Of a DNA stretch of 64,000 bases, positions 54,478 to 63,667 are shown piece after piece. Source of the DNA: Mesorhizobium jarvisii (lineage in GTDB: Bacteria; Pseudomonadota; Alphaproteobacteria; Rhizobiales; Rhizobiaceae); the NCBI RefSeq assembly GCF_003601985.1, contig NZ_QZXA01000002.1, positions 248,001 through 312,000 on the forward strand, written 5' to 3'. Within the stretch, counting starts at the first letter, position 1; every line of letters begins with the position of its first letter. A program made the position numbers and the translations under genes. A model generated the notes under the pieces. That model was not told the origin of the DNA and searched no databases. It saw nothing but the letters and a program-made list of their open reading frames with translations.

Positions 54478-55371
54478 TCAACCAGCCAGTGCGGCCTTAT
54501 TGGCTTCGAGGAACTGCTTCAGCGTCCGCGGCTTCCTGCCGGAAAGCGTTTCGACCGCGTCCGTCACCATGGCGATGCGGCCGGACCGCGTGTTGGCATC
54601 GAAGGAAACGATGACGCGAGCAAACTCCTCGGGAACGCCGGCCGCCTTCACGCCTTCGGTCAGGGCCTCGTCGGGCAGCTGGATGACGTCCAACGGCTTA
54701 CCGGTGACTTCGCTCACCAGGGCGGCGATTTCGGCTGTCGTATAGGCCCGCGGGCCTGTTAGCGTATAGGTCTTGCTGTCGGTCGAACCGGAGGCGAGAC
54801 CCGCGGCTATTGCCGCGGCCATGTCGTCGCGTGCACCATGGGCGATGCGGCCGTCGCCCGCGGACGTATACCACTGTCCCGAGGCAATGGCGTTCGGCAG
54901 GGCCATGAACAGGTTCTCCTGGTACCAGCCGTTGCGGAAGATCGTATAGGCGATACCGCTGGCCTTGATCGCCTGCTCAGTGCCGTAGTGGTCGCCGGCA
55001 AATAGCACTGGCGAAACCGGCTCCGGATTGGGCATCGAGGTGTAGAGCAGATGTGAAACGCCTGCTTTCTTCGCAGCGGCTACCGCCGCCTCATGCTGCT
55101 TCAGACGCCTGCCGGTTTTGAGATCGAGATCGCTGGTCGAAATGATCAGCACCCTGTCGGCGCCCTTGAATGCGTTTTCCAGCGAGGTCGCGTCGTTGAA
55201 GTCGGCGGCTCTGACAACGACGCCACGCGCTGCCAGATCGGCGACGCTTTCCGGGTTGCGGGTGGTGGCGATGATCTTTGCCGGCGGAACTTTGTGCGTG
55301 TCCAGGAGATAGCGGATGACGCTGCGGCCAAGCTGGCCGGCAGCACCGGTGACGAGAAGTGTTTCGGTCAT
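54478..55371 (-). CDS. QorB-like NAD(P)H:quinone oxidoreductase (NmrA-type SDR)
   Basis: A 297-residue atypical SDR starting MTETLLVTGAAGQLGRSVI. Segments include VLIISTSDLDLKTGRRLKQHEAAVAAAKKAGVSHLLYTS and LFAGDHYGTEQAIKASGIAYTIFRNGWYQEN, characteristic of QorB (YtfG) in E. coli. It reduces quinones or electrophilic enones. It is divergent from an HxlR regulator, the same pairing as ytfG/ytfH in E. coli, which supports regulation by electrophiles. Confidence 0.88.
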   Translation of the reverse strand: MTETLLVTGAAGQLGRSVIRYLLDTHKVPPAKIIATTRNPESVADLAARGVVVRAADFNDATSLENAFKGADRVLIISTSDLDLKTGRRLKQHEAAVAAAKKAGVSHLLYTSMPNPEPVSPVLFAGDHYGTEQAIKASGIAYTIFRNGWYQENLFMALPNAIASGQWYTSAGDGRIAHGARDDMAAAIAAGLASGSTDSKTYTLTGPRAYTTAEIAALVSEVTGKPLDVIQLPDEALTEGVKAAGVPEEFARVIVSFDANTRSGRIAMVTDAVETLSGRKPRTLKQFLEANKAALAG

Positions 55372-55413
55372 TGGGAGGTCCTGTCGTTGCGCCAAGCGGC
55401 GAGTGCGTACATC

Positions 55414-55430
55414 GGTCTCAAAATGAGACC
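55414..55430. promoter_or_regulatory. Palindromic HxlR operator candidate
   Basis: GGTCTCA, spacer AAA, TGAGACC: perfect 7-bp arms, 17 bp in all, in the 136-bp gap between qorB-like and hxlR. It lies 43 bp upstream of the qorB-like start, where binding would block its promoter and possibly the hxlR promoter. Confidence 0.65.
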
Positions 55431-55507
55431 AGCACTAAAATAGGAATTGACCCGATGCCGTAAAGAAGGCAGTTTTTCGGGAGGTAGGCACACGCAGGGA
55501 ACCAGCC

Positions 55508-55918
55508 ATGGACAGCCGGATCGTCAATCTGAGATCCAAACTCGACGTCTACAAAGGCATGACCGGCGGTGGAAATCTTGCCGATTGTCCGGTCCGCGAG
55601 GTCATCCAGGGGCTCAACGGCAAATGGAGCTCGCTGCTGATGGCGGCGCTCGCCGAGCAGCCCTATCGCTTTGGCGAATTGCGGCGGCTGGTGCCCGACA
55701 TCTCGCAGCGCATGCTGACCCAGACGCTCCACGATCTGCAGCGTGACGGCTATGTGCATCGTAAAGTGTTCCCGACCAAGCCGCCCAGCGTCGAATACAG
55801 CCTCACCGACCTCGGACGCTCGATGTTCGGCGCCCTGCATCATCTGATCCAGTGGGCCGAACTCAACCACGATGCGGTGCGTCAGGCGCGTGCCGGTTTC
55901 GACGCGACGCAGGCTTGA
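55508..55918 (+). CDS. HxlR-family transcriptional regulator
   Basis: A 136-residue winged-helix regulator (QorR/YodB-like). A cysteine at residue 27 (NLADCPVREVIQGLNGKW) corresponds to the redox- or quinone-sensing Cys of this family; the rest (RFGELRRLVPDISQRMLTQTLHDLQRDGYVHR) is the recognition core. It probably represses the divergent QorB-like gene until its cysteine is modified. The pairing with a QorB-type gene supports this role. Confidence 0.88.
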   Translation: MDSRIVNLRSKLDVYKGMTGGGNLADCPVREVIQGLNGKWSSLLMAALAEQPYRFGELRRLVPDISQRMLTQTLHDLQRDGYVHRKVFPTKPPSVEYSLTDLGRSMFGALHHLIQWAELNHDAVRQARAGFDATQA

Positions 55919-55953
55919 GCAGCGCGACTTGATTTCATCAGGCGGCTGAAGGA

Positions 55954-57240
55954 TTGTCCCGGCCAGTTCGGCTTGGGGGCATCGGTATTTCCTACGACAT
56001 CGCAATTGCAGGCGCCGGTCCGGCGGGGCTGGCCGCGGCGCTCTATCTCAAGCGGGCAGGGCACAGGGTCACCATCTTCGAGCGCTTCGAGGAGCCGAAG
56101 CCGGTCGGTTCCGGGCTGATCCTGCAGCCGACCGGCCTGACCGTTCTGGCCGATCTCGGCTTGCTCGACGACATACTGGCGCTCGGCGCCCGCATCGACC
56201 GGCTGCATGGCGCCGATGCCTCGACCGGGCGCACCGTGCTCGACGTCCGCTACGACGCCCAGCGCGGCGGCCGGTTCGGCCTGGCGGTGCACCGGGCGGC
56301 GCTGTTCGGCGTGCTTTTTCGCGCCGCCCGGCGCGAGGCCATCGCCATCGAGACCGGCGTCGAGATCGAGACGGTGGAAGCCGGCGAACGGGCGACGCTG
56401 ATCCAGGGCAATGGGGCAAAGGCAGGGCCGTTCGATCTGGTGGTCGACGCCAGCGGTTCGCGCTCGAAACTGCGGCAGAGCGTGGCCAATGCAGGCGCGC
56501 CACGGTCACTCACCTATGGCGCGTTCTGGGCGTCGCTTGGCTGGCGCGGCGAAGGCTTTGACGAACACGCGCTGTCGCAGCGCTATGACAAGGCCAGCGT
56601 GATGATCGGGGTGCTGCCGATCGGCCGGCCGGAGCCGGGCGCAGAGAAGATGGCGGCCTTCTTCTGGAGCCTGAAGCCCGATGATGCCGACGCAGTGCGC
56701 GCTGCCGGCATCGACGCCTGGAAGGAGAGGGTCATGCGGCTGTGGCCACAAAGCGAAGCGTTCACCAGCCAGATCGACAGTTTCGACCAGCTGTCGCTGG
56801 CCCGCTACGGCCACCACACGATGAAGATGCCGGTTGCGCGGAGACTTGCCGTCATCGGCGATGCAGCGCACTCGACCAGCCCGCAGCTTGGGCAAGGGGC
56901 CAATATGGCGCTGCTCGACGCAGCGGCGCTCAGCCATGCGCTGGCGCGCACGCAGAGTGTCGAGGCGGCACTCGAAGCCTATGCCAAGGCGCGGCGCTGG
57001 CACGTGCGTGTCTTCCAGGCGCTGTCGCTGGCATTCACGCCATTCTACCAATCGGATTCGGTGGCACTGCCCTTCATCCGCGACAGGCTGGTGGCGACCG
57101 TCGCGAAAATTCCGCCGGCGCCGCAGTTTCTGGCCTCGATGGTCGCCGGCACGGTGATCGACCCGTTCAGGCGGGCAGGATTGACGGAAACGCGATGGGA
57201 TGTCGGACGAAATCTAGGTCATGATAGGACCGCTTCATAG
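55954..57240 (+). CDS. FAD-dependent aromatic-ring-type monooxygenase
   Basis: A 428-residue p-hydroxybenzoate hydroxylase-like flavoprotein. It has the FAD motif ISYDIAIAGAGPAGLAAALYL and the DG-type VVDASGSRSKLRQ. RLAVIGDAAHSTSPQLGQGANMALLDA is the GD motif with the helix binding FAD. The only plausible start in frame is TTG 55954, since a TGA lies eight codons upstream, with AAGGA directly before it. A substrate is not evident; the HxlR/QorB pair upstream suggests quinone or phenol chemistry, which is only a hint. Confidence 0.85.
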   Translation: MSRPVRLGGIGISYDIAIAGAGPAGLAAALYLKRAGHRVTIFERFEEPKPVGSGLILQPTGLTVLADLGLLDDILALGARIDRLHGADASTGRTVLDVRYDAQRGGRFGLAVHRAALFGVLFRAARREAIAIETGVEIETVEAGERATLIQGNGAKAGPFDLVVDASGSRSKLRQSVANAGAPRSLTYGAFWASLGWRGEGFDEHALSQRYDKASVMIGVLPIGRPEPGAEKMAAFFWSLKPDDADAVRAAGIDAWKERVMRLWPQSEAFTSQIDSFDQLSLARYGHHTMKMPVARRLAVIGDAAHSTSPQLGQGANMALLDAAALSHALARTQSVEAALEAYAKARRWHVRVFQALSLAFTPFYQSDSVALPFIRDRLVATVAKIPPAPQFLASMVAGTVIDPFRRAGLTETRWDVGRNLGHDRTAS

Positions 57241-57264
57241 AGTTTTTCGCCCCGGCAGGTTCGC

Positions 57265-60084
57265 ATGCACACCATGTTCAGAACACGAGAATCGCAACAT
57301 CTGATGCGCGTTGTTGCATCTGTCCTGGTGATGCTGGCGGCGGCGTTTCTCTCACCGCAGGCGCAAGCCCAGACGCCGGACCAAGCCAGCCAGCAGGGGG
57401 CGGCTGGCACTGAAGAGGCGCTGAAGGCCCGCATTGACGCGGCCTACAAACTGATGATGGACACAGGACGCTTCGATGAAGGCTATGCGCAATTGCGGGC
57501 CACGCTGCTCGATGCCGCCAGAAGCGACCTCTACGACTTCACCGTGGAGAGCTACTCGAATGCCGGCGCGACGTTCCTCAACAACCAGATTCTCGACTAT
57601 GCCGAAGAGATTTTTGCCGAAGGGCTGAAAACCAGGGCGATGCAGCAGGATGTCGCCAAGCGCGCCGACTTTTATCTCAACTACGCGATGTTGAAGCAGG
57701 CCGAGAAGGACTATCAGGGCTTCGTTTCCATGTGCGCGACAGCCACCAATCTATACGCCCATTACCACGGCAAGGAATCCCAGGAACTCCTGTTTGCCAA
57801 CGATGTGTTGGCGACCGGGGTCGCCGCATTCGGTCAAATCGCGTCGGCCATCAATATCGAGCAGCGCAATCTGAAGTTGGCTGCGCAGGTAGCCGGTACC
57901 GATGATCGTTTCATCTGGAAGCTGCAGAACAATCTGGCCGACATGCTGCGCCAGATGGGGGCTCCAACACGCGCCTTGCAATACGATCTGGCCGTGCTGG
58001 AGAAGCGGATCGGCTACTACGGCTCAGATCACTTCAACGTTTTGGTCACCGCCAACAACACGGCGCAGGACTATCTGGACCTTGGCAAATACGACGAGGC
58101 CTTGCGCTATTTCCAGCAGGATCGGGACATTGCCGTCGTTCTCAAGCAGGAAGGCAATCTGGTCGAACAGGCGGATGCCTGGCTGCTCTATACCAGGGCA
58201 CTCTCTGGTGCGCAGCCGCTCGATCAGCCGACAATGGCAAGGCTGCAACAACTGACCACCGACCCGAACTATCCCGAAATACTGGCAATCAAGATCGCCA
58301 ACCTGCTCGCCGCGCATTTCATCGCAGTGGGCGACACGGAAAACGGCATGAGCCAGCTTGAGCGAGCCCAAAGCATCGCCGAAGCGACGTACGGGGTGGT
58401 GCACCCGCTTACCTTTGCCGCGCGGCAGGCCATGGCCAATCTCAGGGCGAAGACGAGCCCGGAGAAGGCGGCTGCCGATTTCGCGACTCTCGACGAGGAC
58501 ATGCTGCGTTGGAATTGGTTCCAGGTAAGCACTGCCGGCAACCCAATCGTGGCCGAGGCCAGCCGCGCCCTGGCCGACGACATGCTGTACGACTATGCGC
58601 GCCTCGCTAAAGGCAATGCATCGGTGGTGCCGGCCTTTGCCGAAGCCGTGCGTCGCTGGCCGACGCTTGAAAATGAGAAACGCGATCTGTTGCGCAGACT
58701 GTCCCGCTTGATCGATCCGAACGATACGGAGACACGGTATTTGATCCAGACCGGGATTCGGCTGTCCTTGGCTTATCAGGAGTCGTCCTCCAGCGGTGAC
58801 AGTTCCGACGATCCAGGGGCGGTGCAGCCGGGACAGGTTCAGGCGGCATACGAAAAGGCCACGGCCAGAGTCATAGCCAAATACAGTTTCAGCCAGAGCG
58901 TGGTGGACAAGCCGCTGCCGTCGGCCGGCGCCCTGCTGAAGCCAAACGAGGCGCTGATCGACTACTTCATTACCCGCAAGTGGCGGGCGGATCGTGAGAG
59001 TGCCGATCCGCTGGAAGACGAGCGCCTCTATGCGATCGTCACCCGCAAGGATCGGCAGCCGTCTCTCTATGATCTCGGCGATCCACGCCGGCTCATCCCG
59101 GCCGCTCGCGAAACACGCATGGCGAACCTGAGGTCGACGCGTTCCGCGCAGGAACGGGGCGCGGTGACCTTGATCGATCTGAGCGCCACATTCACCGGGC
59201 TTTATGCCGGTCTGATCGCGCCGTTAGAGCCGTCGCTTGGTGGCGCCGATACGCTTTTCGTGGTGCCGGACGGAAAACTGTTTTCGGTGCCATTCCCCTT
59301 GCTGCAGGACGGCAGGGGCGCGTCGCTCGATGACCGTTTCGTCGTGCGCATGCTGACGCGGCCGGAATCGCTGTTGAATGCCGGCGTCGATCAGAGTTTT
59401 CCCAAGACGGGCAGAGCCTTGCTGGCCGGCGGGTTGGACCATGCGCGAGGTTCGGAAAAAGGGGCGGAGCCGCTGCCCGGCACCCGCAAGGAGGTCGACG
59501 CGATCGCCTCGATCCTGAGCGGTGATCACTATTCGGTCGAAATGCTCACCGGGACGGCGGCCAGCGAGCGGATGCTGCGCAAGGATATGGAGCAGGCGAC
59601 GATTGCGCATCTGGCCACCCATGGCGCCTACCGTGATGAGAAAGAGGGCGGCGTGGGCGCCGTGAATGCGCTTTGGCAGAGCCAGGTCGTGCTGTCGCAG
59701 TCGGGAGACCGGCAGTCGATGAAACGTGATGACGATGACGGTCGGCTCTATGGCATGGAATTGATGAGCTGGGATTTGTCAGGCCTCGACCTGCTTGTCC
59801 TGTCCGCCTGTGAGACGGCTCGCGGCCAGGAGACATTCGTCGGCGGTTTGCGCGGCCTGCCGACGGCAATCGGCATTGCCGGCGCAAAACGCTCGCTGTT
59901 GACGCTGTGGCCTGTGGACGACGCCGGAACCGCTGCCTTCATGGTTGGGTTCTACGGCCATCTTGCCGCCGGACAAACCTATCCGGAAGCGCTGCGCCAG
60001 ACCCGCCGCGATGCCCGCGACCGCAAAATATCAGGCGCCCAGGATCCGCGGGTCTGGGCCGCCTTTGTCATGTTCGAGAACTGA
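57265..60084 (+). CDS. Exported TPR-CHAT protein (caspase-like protease domain)
   Basis: A 939-residue protein with a signal peptide (about 1-36, ending PQAQAQ). A tetratricopeptide-like helical region follows (about 45-470; for example FLNNQILDYAEEIFAEGL). The C-terminus has a CHAT domain (about 610-939). The catalytic dyad is present: His786 in HLATHGAYRD and Cys849 in VLSACETARG. CHAT domains are caspase-clan proteases (separase/HetF relatives) that usually act inside the cell, so a predicted periplasmic location is of interest. No obvious partner or target gene is adjacent. Possible activity: proteolysis regulated by TPR-bound ligand (inference). Confidence 0.88.
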   Translation: MHTMFRTRESQHLMRVVASVLVMLAAAFLSPQAQAQTPDQASQQGAAGTEEALKARIDAAYKLMMDTGRFDEGYAQLRATLLDAARSDLYDFTVESYSNAGATFLNNQILDYAEEIFAEGLKTRAMQQDVAKRADFYLNYAMLKQAEKDYQGFVSMCATATNLYAHYHGKESQELLFANDVLATGVAAFGQIASAINIEQRNLKLAAQVAGTDDRFIWKLQNNLADMLRQMGAPTRALQYDLAVLEKRIGYYGSDHFNVLVTANNTAQDYLDLGKYDEALRYFQQDRDIAVVLKQEGNLVEQADAWLLYTRALSGAQPLDQPTMARLQQLTTDPNYPEILAIKIANLLAAHFIAVGDTENGMSQLERAQSIAEATYGVVHPLTFAARQAMANLRAKTSPEKAAADFATLDEDMLRWNWFQVSTAGNPIVAEASRALADDMLYDYARLAKGNASVVPAFAEAVRRWPTLENEKRDLLRRLSRLIDPNDTETRYLIQTGIRLSLAYQESSSSGDSSDDPGAVQPGQVQAAYEKATARVIAKYSFSQSVVDKPLPSAGALLKPNEALIDYFITRKWRADRESADPLEDERLYAIVTRKDRQPSLYDLGDPRRLIPAARETRMANLRSTRSAQERGAVTLIDLSATFTGLYAGLIAPLEPSLGGADTLFVVPDGKLFSVPFPLLQDGRGASLDDRFVVRMLTRPESLLNAGVDQSFPKTGRALLAGGLDHARGSEKGAEPLPGTRKEVDAIASILSGDHYSVEMLTGTAASERMLRKDMEQATIAHLATHGAYRDEKEGGVGAVNALWQSQVVLSQSGDRQSMKRDDDDGRLYGMELMSWDLSGLDLLVLSACETARGQETFVGGLRGLPTAIGIAGAKRSLLTLWPVDDAGTAAFMVGFYGHLAAGQTYPEALRQTRRDARDRKISGAQDPRVWAAFVMFEN

Positions 60085-60122
60085 GGCCGCTCGAAGCGCA
60101 TACTTGCTCACGATCCGTGCGT

Positions 60123-60854
60123 TCAAGCCGATCGTGCCAACGCAAATGGTCCGGCTTGATCGTTTCGGCGGATGAGGCTCGACAGAAAGGATCCCTTTGC
60201 TTGCAGAAAAGCATGCAGACGCTGCGGATAATCCGGCGCTACGGCGTGCTTGATCGACGGACGATCATTCAACGCCTTCCGCCAGGCCTGGACGTGCGGC
60301 TTGCCGTCCAGGATGCCGAAATCGCCGATCCGGTCGAAAGCGTCGAGATATCTGAAGACAGGCCCGTACACCGCATCGACCAGCGAAAAGCGGTGGCCGG
60401 CGAACCATGGCGCGCTCCGCAAGGCATCGTCCGCCAGTTCGGCCTCAAGGCGGTCAAACATTCCCGACAGCGCGCGGGACTCGGCAAGGAAACCGGCCTC
60501 GGTCGGTGCTGAATAGAGCCGGCCGATGGCGTTGAGCACGGCCGAGCCGTATTCGATCCAGGCACGGTGCCGGGCACGGGCGTAGGGGTCGGCCGGGTGG
60601 AGGGGATTGGCCTGTGTCTCCTCGAGGAATTCGAGGATGACCGCGGATTCGAAGATTGTCGTTTCGTCGCCATTTCGCTGGACGCGCAACAGCGGCACCT
60701 TGCCGAGTGGCGAGATCGCCTTGAACCAGTCCGGCTTGTCGGCGAGGTCGATGTCGACGCGCTCGAACGGCACGCCCTTCTCGGTCAACGAGATCGCCGC
60801 ACGCTGGACATAGGGGCAGAGAGGGTGGCTGACGAGAATGAGCTTGTCGGTCAT
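60123..60854 (-). CDS. Glutathione S-transferase family protein
   Basis: A 243-residue GST-like protein. N-terminal thioredoxin fold: LILVSHPLCPYVQRAAISLTEKG, with a Cys-Pro at 13-14 as in omega-, zeta- or beta-type enzymes, and SPLGKVPLLRV (cis-Pro loop). A helical C-terminal domain follows. It lies 1 bp downstream of the Rieske gene and is probably co-transcribed with it under MarR control (61182-61240). Its role may be detoxification of electrophiles; the substrate is unknown. Confidence 0.85.
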   Translation of the reverse strand: MTDKLILVSHPLCPYVQRAAISLTEKGVPFERVDIDLADKPDWFKAISPLGKVPLLRVQRNGDETTIFESAVILEFLEETQANPLHPADPYARARHRAWIEYGSAVLNAIGRLYSAPTEAGFLAESRALSGMFDRLEAELADDALRSAPWFAGHRFSLVDAVYGPVFRYLDAFDRIGDFGILDGKPHVQAWRKALNDRPSIKHAVAPDYPQRLHAFLQAKGSFLSSLIRRNDQAGPFALARSA

Positions 60855-60855
60855 T

Positions 60856-61161
60856 TCACTCTCCCCAGACATAGTTCAACGCGCCGTTTTCGACGCGTGT
60901 CGACAGGAACATCAGACGGGAATTCTTCGGTGCCGGACCGTCGATGCGTTCGCCCGACATCATGTCGAATGCGGCGCCGTGCCATTGACAGACCAGCCTG
61001 CCATCCTTGCAGTTCAACGGCCCGCCGAAATGCAGACAGGCATTGGCGGCGGCACGGATGCGTTCGCCGCTGCGCCAGACATGGACCTCGCGGCCGAAGA
61101 ATGGGGCGATCAGGCTGCCTGTCTCGGGGACGTCGGCGATCTTGCAGATCTCGTGTTTCAT
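60856..61161 (-). CDS. Rieske [2Fe-2S] ferredoxin-like protein
   Basis: A 101-residue small Rieske protein. The cluster ligands are Cys42-x-His44 (ACLHFGG) and Cys58-x2-His61 (CQWHGAAFD). It would serve as an electron carrier, as in NirD-like or dioxygenase ferredoxin subunits. No oxygenase is adjacent. Start at ATG 61161 (MKHEICKIADVPE). It is transcribed away from marR over three operator copies and is followed by a GST gene. Confidence 0.9.
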   Translation of the reverse strand: MKHEICKIADVPETGSLIAPFFGREVHVWRSGERIRAAANACLHFGGPLNCKDGRLVCQWHGAAFDMMSGERIDGPAPKNSRLMFLSTRVENGALNYVWGE

Positions 61162-61181
61162 GGGTTTGCCTTTCGATGTTG

Positions 61182-61240
61182 ATGCAGTTGCATTTATATA
61201 GATGCACATGCATTTATCGTCAAGCTTGATGCATTTGCAT
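61182..61240. promoter_or_regulatory. Three copies of a MarR-type operator
   Basis: Three 12-bp dyads of form ATGCA, 2 bp, TGCAT at 61182-61193 (GT), 61202-61213 (CA) and 61229-61240 (TT), each flanked by G at left and T/C,TAT at right. Offsets of 20 and 27 bp place them on nearby faces of the helix. They lie between the divergent Rieske-GST unit and marR, which is the usual place for MarR autoregulation. Confidence 0.82.
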
Positions 61241-61259
61241 CTATCGTCTAGGGTGGGCC

Positions 61260-61718
61260 ATGACCGAGAAAGCCACGCCTTCGCCGGAAGCCATCACCGC
61301 CTGGGCCCGCCTGATGCGCGTTTCGCGTCAGCTGGTGGAGAATGCCGAGGACGCGTTGAAGGAGAGCGGCTTGCCGCCGCTCGCTTGGTACGACGTGCTG
61401 CACGAGCTCGCCGAGGCGGGCGAGGGCGGCCTGAGGCCTTTTCAATTGATCGAGCGCACTTTGTTTGCGCAGTACAACATCTCGCGGCTGCTGGCCCGGC
61501 TAGAGGCCGACGGTCTGGTCGAGAAGCTGCCGGTGGCCGATGATGGTCGCGGCCAGACCATCCGCATCACGGCCAAGGGGCGCGAGACGCGCCGGCGGAT
61601 GTGGGCCGTCTATGGACGATCAATCGCCGACCTGGTTGGCGGCAAACTTTCAGCGGATGAGCTGAAGATGATGTCGGCGCTGCTTGGCCGGCTGCGTGAT
61701 CCGGCTGTCCTCGACTGA
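61260..61718 (+). CDS. MarR-family transcriptional regulator
   Basis: A 152-residue winged-helix regulator: AWARLMRVSRQLVENAEDALKESGLPPLAWYDVLHELAE as dimer and helix-turn-helix region, RLEADGLVEKLPVADDGRGQTIRITAKG as the wing. It is divergent from the Rieske-GST pair and has three operator copies immediately upstream. It likely represses both itself and the pair, released by a phenolic or electrophilic ligand or oxidation (inference). Confidence 0.9.
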   Translation: MTEKATPSPEAITAWARLMRVSRQLVENAEDALKESGLPPLAWYDVLHELAEAGEGGLRPFQLIERTLFAQYNISRLLARLEADGLVEKLPVADDGRGQTIRITAKGRETRRRMWAVYGRSIADLVGGKLSADELKMMSALLGRLRDPAVLD

Positions 61719-61822
61719 TCTTGGCCGCTGTGCCGCGACGCCTCAATGACAGCGCTGGCGCTCGCGGCCGTCGATCTTTTTCCGCGCCGCCCCCTTGCGC
61801 GCCGGGCCGGATTGCGCAATAT

Positions 61823-61847
61823 GCCGAACCGTAACGTACGGTACGGC
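61823..61847. promoter_or_regulatory. Palindromic operator upstream of the tetR-ilvC pair
   Basis: Near-perfect palindrome: GCCG-A-ACCGTA, centre ACG, TACGGT-A-CGGC; 10 of 12 base pairs match. It lies 41 bp upstream of the TetR gene start (61888), in the right place for autoregulation. Binding by the TetR protein is inferred. Confidence 0.7.
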
Positions 61848-61887
61848 TTGCCGGGATAATCGGTTTGCCTGTCCGCGAGGGAAGAGC

Positions 61888-62541
61888 GTGTTGCACATCG
61901 TGCCTGACATCGACACCAGCGAGACGCTGACGGAGCGGCAGAAGGCCGTTCTGGATGCGGCGTTGCGGCTGTTGGTCGAGGAGGGCGATCAGCTGACCAT
62001 GACCGCCGTGGCCAGGCGGGCCAGCTGCTCCAAGGAAACACTCTACAAATGGTTCGGCGACCGCGACGGGCTGTTGACGGCAACCGTGCAGTGGCAGGCC
62101 TCCAAGGTGCGTGTGGCGCCCGTCGACGCCAAGGGGCTCGACCTTGCCTCGCTGACGGCAAGCCTTGAGCGTTTCGCTTCCGACTGGCTGAAGGTGATTT
62201 CCAGCGATACTTCGATCGCGCTCAACCGGGTGGCGGTCGGGCATGCCGGCTCGGGTAAGGACGACCTCGGCGCCGTCGTGCTGGAGAATGGCCGCTTCGC
62301 GCTGGCCCGGCGGCTGAAGCCGGTGCTGGAGGCCGGGCGCCATGCCGGGCTTCTGGATTTCGCGGATGCCGAGACGGCGTTCCGCACCTTTTTCGGGCTG
62401 GTCGCCCGCGACGTGCAGATCCGTCTGCTGCTCGGCGACCGGCTGGAATTGACTGAGGCGACGATCGGCGGCGATGCCGTACGGGCGACGCAGCAGTTTC
62501 TCGCTCTTTTCGGAGCAAAAACCGGGCCGCAGGGCCTCTGA
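61888..62541 (+). CDS. TetR-family regulator upstream of ilvC
   Basis: A 217-residue TetR protein. The HTH is LTERQKAVLDAALRLLVEEG ... TMTAVARRASCSKETLYKWFGDRDGLL (residues about 12-60). The GTG at 61888 is the chosen start, with GAGGGAAGA upstream; the open frame further upstream is not conserved. It lies 26 bp upstream of ilvC on the same strand. Because a TetR repressor this close to ilvC is not the textbook arrangement (IlvY elsewhere), co-regulation is possible but not shown. Confidence 0.88.
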   Translation: MLHIVPDIDTSETLTERQKAVLDAALRLLVEEGDQLTMTAVARRASCSKETLYKWFGDRDGLLTATVQWQASKVRVAPVDAKGLDLASLTASLERFASDWLKVISSDTSIALNRVAVGHAGSGKDDLGAVVLENGRFALARRLKPVLEAGRHAGLLDFADAETAFRTFFGLVARDVQIRLLLGDRLELTEATIGGDAVRATQQFLALFGAKTGPQGL

Positions 62542-62564
62542 TCTTAGAAACGGGAAGGAAGTAA

Positions 62565-63587
<1,023 letters not shown>

Positions 63588-63617
63588 TCGAAATCTGTTC
63601 TTCTTGATCAAAACAAA

Positions 63618-63643
63618 AAAACGGCGCCCTAGGGCGCCGTTTT
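63618..63643 (+). terminator. Rho-independent terminator of ilvC
   Basis: AAAACGGCGCCCT followed by AGGGCGCCGTTTT: 13-bp perfect arms, with an A run before it, so it works on both strands, serving ilvC and the convergent BA14K-like gene. Confidence 0.88.
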
Positions 63644-63667
63644 CATTTCCGCGTGGCGCGCTACAGC

